Shown here: piece by piece, positions 8,034 through 11,839 of the stretch
Position numbering within the stretch: position 1 is the first letter of the stretch
Layout of the letters: each line of letters opens with the position of its first letter
NCBI GenBank assembly: GCA_025060675.1
Contig: JANXBI010000019.1
Span: 1 to 11,839 of the forward strand
Direction: 5' to 3'
DNA: 11,839 bases
Origin: Candidatus Caldatribacterium sp.
GTDB lineage: Bacteria > Atribacterota > Atribacteria > Atribacterales > Caldatribacteriaceae
Notes under the pieces: model-generated
Database searches by the model: none
What the model was told of the DNA's origin: nothing
Seen by the model: only the letters and a program-made list of their open reading frames with translations
Made by a program: the position numbers and the translations under genes

Positions 8034-9044
8034 ATGTCTCAAAGTTACTACATTTTCCGGAGTGGAAGATTGCGAAGAAAGCAGAATACATTGTACCTTG
8101 AAGAAGAAGGCGAGGACGGTAAAACTATTCACCATCCTATTCCAATCGAAAGTGTTCGCGACCTATACCTCTTTGGGGAAATCGATTTGAATACGAGGCT
8201 TCTCTCCTTTTTGAGTCAGAATGGAATAGTTGTGCATTGCTTTAATTACTATGACTTCTACACAGGGAGTTTCTACCCTCGGGAAACGAATGTTAGTGGT
8301 CATCTCCTTGTAAGGCAGGTTGAAACTTATCTCGACAGTACGAAGAGACTTACTCTTGCTCGAGAGTTTGTAGCCGGGAGTCTCTTTCACATTCGACGCA
8401 ACATGGAGTACTATGCTTCTCGAGAGAAGGGTTTGGAGAAAGCAATTCAAACGGTTGAGGATTGCGTTCAAAGTCTTGAAGCGTGCGAGAATATCCAGGC
8501 GCTCATGCATGAAGAGGGAAGAGCAAGGGAGGCTTATTACCGATCTTTTGCAAAAATTCTCAATCTTGAGGAACCCTTTGAAAAAAGGGTTCGCCGCCCA
8601 CCTAATAATTTCCTTAACGCTCTTCTCTCTTTCGGCAACAGTCTTTTGTACGCTGCTACCCTTTCAGAAATATACGTGACCCAGCTCAATCCTACGATAA
8701 GTTATCTCCATGAACCTGGAGAGAGACGGTTTTCCTTAGCCCTTGACCTTGCAGAGATTTTTAAGCCTCTTATCGTAGACCGGTTAATATTCAGACTTAT
8801 CAACAGGAATGAAATACAAGAAAGTGATTGCGAAGCCCTCGGTGAGGCACAAGGAGTCATTCTCAAGGAAGAGGCTTGCAAGAAATTCGTTCGTGCTTTT
8901 GAGGAAAGCCTTCAAACAACGGTAAAACATCGTAAACTCGGAAGAAACGTTTCGTATCGGCAACTCATTCGCCTTGAGGCTTACAAACTCATCCGTCACC
9001 TCGTCGGCATGGAGCCTTACAAAGCCCTGCGAGCCTGGTGGTAA
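8034..9044 (+). CDS. cas1: CRISPR adaptation integrase Cas1 (type I-B)
   Basis: A 336-residue protein starting three bases after the cas4 stop. The N-terminal beta domain (1 to about 80) reads YYIFRSGRLRRKQNTLY and ends in GIVVHCFNYY, typical of I-B Cas1. The catalytic helical domain has E161 (EEGRAREAYY), H226 (YLHEPGERRFS) and the D238/E241 pair (LDLAEIFKP). These are the expected metal-binding residues, so integrase activity looks intact. Cas1 normally works as a Cas1-Cas2 complex. Here the gene is followed by only 57 bases before the inverted-repeat arm and no cas2 is found, so Cas2 would have to act in trans. Confidence 0.95.
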   Translation: MSQSYYIFRSGRLRRKQNTLYLEEEGEDGKTIHHPIPIESVRDLYLFGEIDLNTRLLSFLSQNGIVVHCFNYYDFYTGSFYPRETNVSGHLLVRQVETYLDSTKRLTLAREFVAGSLFHIRRNMEYYASREKGLEKAIQTVEDCVQSLEACENIQALMHEEGRAREAYYRSFAKILNLEEPFEKRVRRPPNNFLNALLSFGNSLLYAATLSEIYVTQLNPTISYLHEPGERRFSLALDLAEIFKPLIVDRLIFRLINRNEIQESDCEALGEAQGVILKEEACKKFVRAFEESLQTTVKHRKLGRNVSYRQLIRLEAYKLIRHLVGMEPYKALRAWW

Positions 9045-9101
9045 TTTAACGTTTCCCGGTGTTAGGAGCCCAAAAATGCCCTCTCTCCCTTGTGTGACGC
9101 G

Positions 9102-9245
9102 TGGTATACCATTTCTGTCATAATGGCTCAATGATGCATATCCTTAGACATCTAACCTTGCGGCAAACCTCCCCCCTTTTTGGGCATTTTTGCAGAGTTT
9201 GGTATACCACTTCTGTCATAATGGCTCAACGAAGCACATCCTCAG
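9102..9245. repeat. Right arm of 144-bp inverted repeat enclosing the cas operon
   Basis: This is the reverse complement of 1-144 (142 of 144 bases). TGGTATACCA is perfect in both copies here (9102-9111 and 9200-9209). Similarity to the repeat unit continues to about 9270, giving part of a third copy with the 15-mer on the minus strand at 9256-9270. The promoter-like boxes in this arm lie on the minus strand and so point back into the 3' end of cas1. Confidence 0.95.
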
Positions 9246-9255
9246 ACGTCTAAGC

Positions 9256-9373
9256 TTGCGGCAAACCTCCTTGGAGTTTCAGGAAGAAAAAATGGCCTCA
9301 AATGATGGATTGGTGCGGGTTTTGACCCTCTCACCCTGAAAACCCCCTTTGGGAAACCGGAGGTTTGCCGCAA
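9256..9373. repeat. Nested palindrome in the CRISPR leader
   Basis: Three nested inverted pairs share roughly one centre. The outer pair is the 15-mer GGAGGTTTGCCGCAA, on the minus strand at 9256-9270 and on the plus strand at 9359-9373. The middle pair is TTTCAGG 9277-9283 with CCTGAAA 9335-9341. The inner hairpin pairs GGTG/GGGT (9312-9320) with ACCC/CACC (9325-9335) around a 4-base loop. The same 15-mer occurs in both repeat arms. The region may be a binding site for Cas1 or a regulator; no coding sense is seen. Confidence 0.55.
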
Positions 9374-9380
9374 CTTCAGG

Positions 9381-9409
9381 TTGACAAAACCGCATAAATA
9401 GGGTATTTT
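9381..9409 (+). promoter_or_regulatory. Promoter of the CRISPR array
   Basis: A perfect TTGACA (9381-9386) is followed after 17 bases by TATTTT (9404-9409). Transcription should start about 7 bases downstream, at the first base of the first repeat (9417). The 15-mer shared with the repeat arms ends 7 bases upstream of the -35 box. The orientation agrees with that of the repeats. Confidence 0.65.
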
Positions 9410-9416
9410 ATCCTTG

Positions 9417-9511
9417 GTTCCAATCGCACCATAGTGGGATTGAAAGAAACTCGTGCGGGTGATGAACTCCATCCCCTTTTCGTTCTAATCGCACCATAGT
9501 GGGATTGAAAG
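9417..9511 (+). CRISPR. Minimal CRISPR array: two 30-bp repeats, one 35-bp spacer
   Basis: The repeats are at 9417-9446 and 9482-9511 and differ at one base (C at 9421, T at 9486). The shared part is TAGTGGGATTGAAAG preceded by AATCGCACCA. The spacer is 9447-9481. The 3' end ATTGAAAG is the usual 8-base crRNA 5' handle of type I-B repeats, so the plus strand is the crRNA strand and the leader is on the left, next to the promoter. A further repeat is not visible downstream. Repeat and spacer lengths are normal for type I-B. Confidence 0.9.
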
Positions 9512-9775
9512 GTTCAAGCATCATCTTCATGCCTTAAAGTAGTGAGGTGACTCCTTGCTTACTCATTGCCTCAGCTGCTTTAAACGCTTTCGTACGGTTC
9601 CTACCTAATAATGGGTTCTTTTGTTCACGGCTCTGAACATCTTTTTGGGAACTCCCAGAAGTAGCCCTGGTTTTTAACCTCTTCTTGAAAGTAGTAGAAT
9701 TCAGGTCTTTGCCCTAAGGTTGCGTCTTAGGAAAGGCAGAAAATATTCTCAGCGGCATTTTTTTCTCTATGCTGC
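9512..9775. other. Stretch without an intact gene; possible decayed sequence
   Basis: No complete ORF is supported here. An imperfect inverted repeat (9534-9547 with 9569-9583, 21-base loop) follows the array. On the minus strand, about 9625-9727 reads as LGQRPEFYYFQEEV and onward to a stop with no start codon, and a second frame, about 9534-9670, reads GRNRTKAFKAAEAM and onward. Switching frames would join them, as in a decayed gene. I do not recognise a family, and both could be chance. Confidence 0.3.
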
Positions 9776-9805
9776 TATAATGGATAGGGTGGACAAAAGG
9801 AGGGG
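9776..9805 (+). promoter_or_regulatory. -10 box and ribosome-binding site of a broken exported-protein gene
   Basis: TATAAT at 9776-9781 is a consensus -10 box, but no convincing -35 box lies 16-18 bases upstream. AAAAGGAGGGG (9795-9805) is a very strong Shine-Dalgarno site seven bases before ATG 9813. Confidence 0.4.
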
Positions 9806-9812
9806 AAAGACA

Positions 9813-9974
9813 ATGGAAAAGCAATTTGTCAGAATTTTCTTTGTGTTTTTTGTGTTCTCTTGGTCATTGCCAGCCACAGTCCCTTCTCTGAGGCAAAGAC
9901 CTCCCGTGGTCTCAAAGTTCAAACCATGGAAGCAGTTCTTGCGCTTCCAGAGGAGGAAATTATTTAACTTTTAA
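9813..9974 (+). pseudogene. 5' fragment of an exported-protein gene, apparently frameshifted
   Basis: ATG 9813 has an excellent ribosome site. The first residues, MEKQFVRIFFVFFVFSWSLPA, are a classic signal peptide or lipoprotein-type leader: short basic start, then a hydrophobic run. After residue about 22 the frame becomes arginine-rich and unnatural and ends at 9974, giving 53 residues. Reading from 9875 in another frame gives SEAKTSRGLKVQTMEAVLALPEEEII and a stop at 9966, which looks like normal protein. One frameshift near 9875-9890 would join them. The gene then runs into the AT-rich island. It may be the beginning of the TPR gene found after the island; this is inference. Confidence 0.45.
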
Positions 9975-10397
9975 AAATTTTTCGATATAATCTTCAGGAA
10001 GATTACAGTCCTTCGCACCACTGAGCACTATTTTTAAATATTCCTCTGATGGTTTTCCTGGGATTCTGTCTTTTCTAAGATAAACATAAGCTTGAAACTC
10101 TTTACCGTCATCGGTAATAACTGTTAATAATTTCCTTTGATAAACCCAAGGACATCCTTCATACTTATCTAATTTACATAAACATTCACTATCTATTTCA
10201 TATAATCCGCCCCAAACCACCGAATCCTCCTTTTCAATTATATTAGCAACTGCTCCTTTTCTATATTCAGAATGACCAACATATGCAAAAAGATATCCTT
10301 TTAAATAAGCTCTTCCAATAAACTTAAACTTTCCTTCGCCGCATCTTTCTTTCATCTGATTATGATTCATATTGGAGCCATATGCAAAGTAATACAA
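9960..10397 (-). CDS. Gamma-glutamylcyclotransferase-like (AIG2/GGCT family) protein
   Basis: A 145-residue protein with a TTG start at 10397, preceded on its strand by GGAGGG (10409-10404). The N-terminus YYFAYGSNM is the YGSN loop that holds the gamma-glutamyl group, and LDKYEG places E80 where the family has its catalytic glutamate. WGGLYEID (62-69) and VYQRKLLTV (85-93) also fit the fold. Full family length suggests an intact enzyme, cyclising gamma-glutamyl amines or peptides to 5-oxoproline; the true substrate is unknown. It is soluble and cytosolic. The gene is far more AT-rich than its neighbours, lies on the opposite strand, and sits between two broken gene parts, all signs of recent acquisition. 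No transposase is seen with it. Confidence 0.88.
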   Translation of the reverse strand: MYYFAYGSNMNHNQMKERCGEGKFKFIGRAYLKGYLFAYVGHSEYRKGAVANIIEKEDSVVWGGLYEIDSECLCKLDKYEGCPWVYQRKLLTVITDDGKEFQAYVYLRKDRIPGKPSEEYLKIVLSGAKDCNLPEDYIEKFLKVK

Positions 10398-10467
10398 TTT
10401 TATCCCTCCATTAACTTTTTAAACTCAGGCTCTATATGTTATCTTATCTCAAAATTTTTCGGAGTAA

Positions 10468-11241
10468 TTACAATTCCATAACCGCGGCCTTGTTTATAAT
10501 GATACAGGCCTCTACAACCAGGCCGTTGCTGATTTCACGAAAGCAATAGAGCTCAATCCCAAGTACGCTTCGGCCTACTACAGCCGAGGTCTGGCCTACG
10601 AAAATAAGGGTCTCTATGATGAAGCCATTGCTGATTACAGCAAAGCCATTGAGCTTAACCCTACAGGCGCCGAGGCCTATAACGGCCGAGGCATAGCCTA
10701 TATGAAAAAGGGCCTCTACGAAGAGGCTCTAGCCGATTACAATAAGGCCCTTGAGCTTAGTCCCGGGGACGCTGACTATTACTACAACCGGGGGAATCTT
10801 TACTTTATCACGAATCGCTACAATGAGGCTATCGCCGATTACACGAAAACCCTTGAGCTCAATCCTGAGCACGCTTTCGCCTACAACAATCGGGGTATGG
10901 CCTACGACAATAAGGGCTCTTACGATAAAGCCATTGCTGATTACAGCAAAGCCATCAAGCTCAATCCTAAGTTTGCCGAGGCCTACAACAACCGAGGTGT
11001 TGCTTACTACAACGAGAAGCGCTACAGCAAAGCTATTGCTGATTTCACAAGGGCGATAGAACTCAATCCTGGATACGCCAATGCCTACTATAACCTTGGC
11101 TGTGCCTATGAGGCTGATGGTCGGCATGAGAAGGCCTTAGAAGCATACAGGAAATTCCTGAAATATGCTCCACCAAGTTACAGTAGGGAGATGGTGGAAT
11201 GGGCCAAAAAGCGTACAGAAGCACTTGAGGAAAGGGACTGA
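10468..11241 (+). pseudogene. TPR-repeat protein, 5'-truncated
   Basis: The frame is open from 10468 to the stop at 11241, but no ATG, GTG or TTG occurs before ATG 10702. Coding sense already starts near 10480 with NRGLVYNDTGLYNQA, so the beginning is missing in mid-repeat. Six full 34-residue tetratricopeptide repeats follow, each with a form of AIADYxKAIELNP and AYNNRGxAYYNK, then a capping helix ending ALEERD. At DNA level they are 102-base direct repeats. A product from ATG 10702 would be 179 residues with nearly four repeats and might still fold. TPRs bind partner proteins; the partner is unknown. The likely lost 5' end is the signal-peptide fragment at 9813, which would make the original protein exported. 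Confidence 0.7.
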
Positions 11242-11316
11242 AGAAGAGTGAGCTCATATACAGGAAGATGCAGAGGAACTCATTTTACGATCTCCTTGGT
11301 GGGTTCTAAGACATAA

Positions 11317-11361
11317 GGGGGAGGGTACGGGTACTTTCCGAGGCCTCCTGACACCTCCCCC
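11317..11361. terminator. Candidate bidirectional terminator hairpin
   Basis: GGGGGAGG (11317-11324) pairs with CCTCCCCC (11354-11361), an 8-bp GC stem with a 29-base loop. It lies between the ends of the TPR gene (plus strand) and the minus-strand gene at 11385. No T-run follows on either strand, so termination is only suggested by its position. Confidence 0.3.
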
Positions 11362-11384
11362 AAATTACTCGCAGAAAGTTGGCT

Positions 11385-11654
11385 TTAAGGCATGCGCAAA
11401 GGGAATCCTCTGCGGCCCCGCTCAGCCTCCCGGATGGCTAAAAGGAGGGCGTAAGGGTTCACTGGGTAGTCCTTGCCCTCTGGGAAGTACCTCTGGGCGA
11501 TGGCAAGGATTGTGGGGAGCTCCTCAGGGAAGTGGAAGGTGTCAAGGTTCCGGAGGGGGAACCCAGGCACCGGGCCTTTCCCCTTCCTGAGGGTTTCTCG
11601 GAGCTCGCGCAGAACATCCCGTAGGAGGTCCAGGAGGGAATCGACAAAGCTCAT
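11385..11654 (-). CDS. Small protein of unknown function, phage-like context
   Basis: An 89-residue protein starting MSFVDSLLDLLRDVL at 11654. The frame is open to 11753, but that extra part overlaps the neighbouring gene. The start overlaps the stop of the upstream gene as ATGA, so the two are probably coupled. Residues 1-24 form an amphipathic, charged helix. The C-terminal part (ILAIAQRYFPE, then NPYALLLAIREAERGRRG) recalls segments of phage-associated proteins of the type ALLxAIRxAExGRxG, after which this one stops soon, so it may be truncated at its end. It is GC-rich compared with the rest of the window. I do not assign a function. Confidence 0.5.
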   Translation of the reverse strand: MSFVDSLLDLLRDVLRELRETLRKGKGPVPGFPLRNLDTFHFPEELPTILAIAQRYFPEGKDYPVNPYALLLAIREAERGRRGFPLRMP

Positions 11655-11839
11655 GGAAGCCCCCGGAAAAGGAGCGCAAGGAGGAGTGGTGGCACGACGG
11701 CAGAAAGGAGAGAGGTCCAGACTTTCACCGCCGAAAGCTCTCTCTCGACGCACCGGAGCCTCTCGTCGAGTTTCTCAAGCTCTCCGAGGATCCGCTCTTC
11801 AGGAAGCCCCCCGAAGGAGGCTTCCCTTCCTGGGGTCGT
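11651..11839 (-). CDS. Holin-like small membrane protein, partial (start beyond window)
   Basis: On the minus strand the frame is open from the window edge to TGA 11653-11651 (62 residues), with no start codon inside. It reads GLPEERILGELEKLDERL, a charged heptad-like helix, then WTSLLSAVVPPLLLALLF, one membrane segment, and ends RGLP. A coiled coil followed by one C-terminal membrane helix is the layout of XhlA/BhlA-type phage holin-like proteins. The ATGA overlap with the next gene suggests a compact phage-style operon. The family assignment rests on architecture only. Confidence 0.5.
   Translation of the reverse strand, partial: TTPGREASFGGLPEERILGELEKLDERLRCVERELSAVKVWTSLLSAVVPPLLLALLFRGLP

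Noticed and set aside
9447..9481. Spacer matching the leader (shared GTGCGGGT at 9314-9321 and 9453-9460) as self-targeting
   Set aside because: Only about eight bases are shared; expected by chance over this length.
10729..11127. Minus-strand ORF across the TPR gene
   Set aside because: It is the complement of the 102-base repeats, and its own repeats are a by-product of the TPR array.

Overview
The window holds a type I-B (Tneap/Cst-type) CRISPR-Cas locus from a bacterium, followed by a patchy accessory segment. I infer a bacterium from strong Shine-Dalgarno sites, sigma-70-like promoter boxes and the Cst1-Cst2-Cas5t-Cas3-Cas4-Cas1 gene order. That gene set and the small, tightly packed genes suit an anaerobic, possibly thermophilic lineage, but I cannot name the taxon. 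The cas genes look close to 50 % GC, the 9960-10470 stretch is clearly AT-rich, and the last 450 bases are clearly GC-rich, so at least three compositional backgrounds are joined here.

Layout. Bases 1-144 are a repeat arm made of two diverged copies of a 98-bp unit. Bases 145-260 are a probable promoter/leader with a five-residue mini-ORF. Bases 261-9044 form one co-directional operon with touching or overlapping genes: a CARF-HEPN effector with a Csx3-like C-terminal domain, cas8b1 (cst1), cas7 (cst2/devR), cas5, cas3 (HD plus helicase), cas4 and cas1. No cas6, cas2 or cas10 is present. Bases 9102-9245 are the same arm in reverse (142 of 144 bases match), so the whole operon is enclosed by long inverted repeats. 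Next come a palindromic leader, a promoter that ends exactly at a two-repeat, one-spacer CRISPR array (9417-9511), and about 300 bases without an intact gene.

From about 9776 there is the promoter and signal-peptide start of a broken exported-protein gene, then an AT-rich island with a gamma-glutamylcyclotransferase-like gene on the minus strand, then a TPR protein whose 5' end is missing. A plausible reading is that the island interrupted one secreted TPR-protein gene. The right end, on the minus strand, has two overlapping small genes of phage flavour: a coiled-coil/one-TM holin-like protein cut by the window edge, and an 89-residue protein.

How it works together. Cas8b1, Cas7 and Cas5 should form Cascade on crRNA, Cas3 degrades the target, and Cas1 with Cas4 would acquire spacers if Cas2 is supplied elsewhere; a Cas6 must also come from elsewhere. 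The unusual part is the first gene. It has the architecture of a cyclic-oligoadenylate-activated RNase with a fused ring-nuclease-like domain, yet it leads an operon with no Cas10 to make that signal. Together with the inverted-repeat enclosure and a 15-mer shared between the repeat arms and the CRISPR promoter, this is the best candidate here for an undescribed arrangement.
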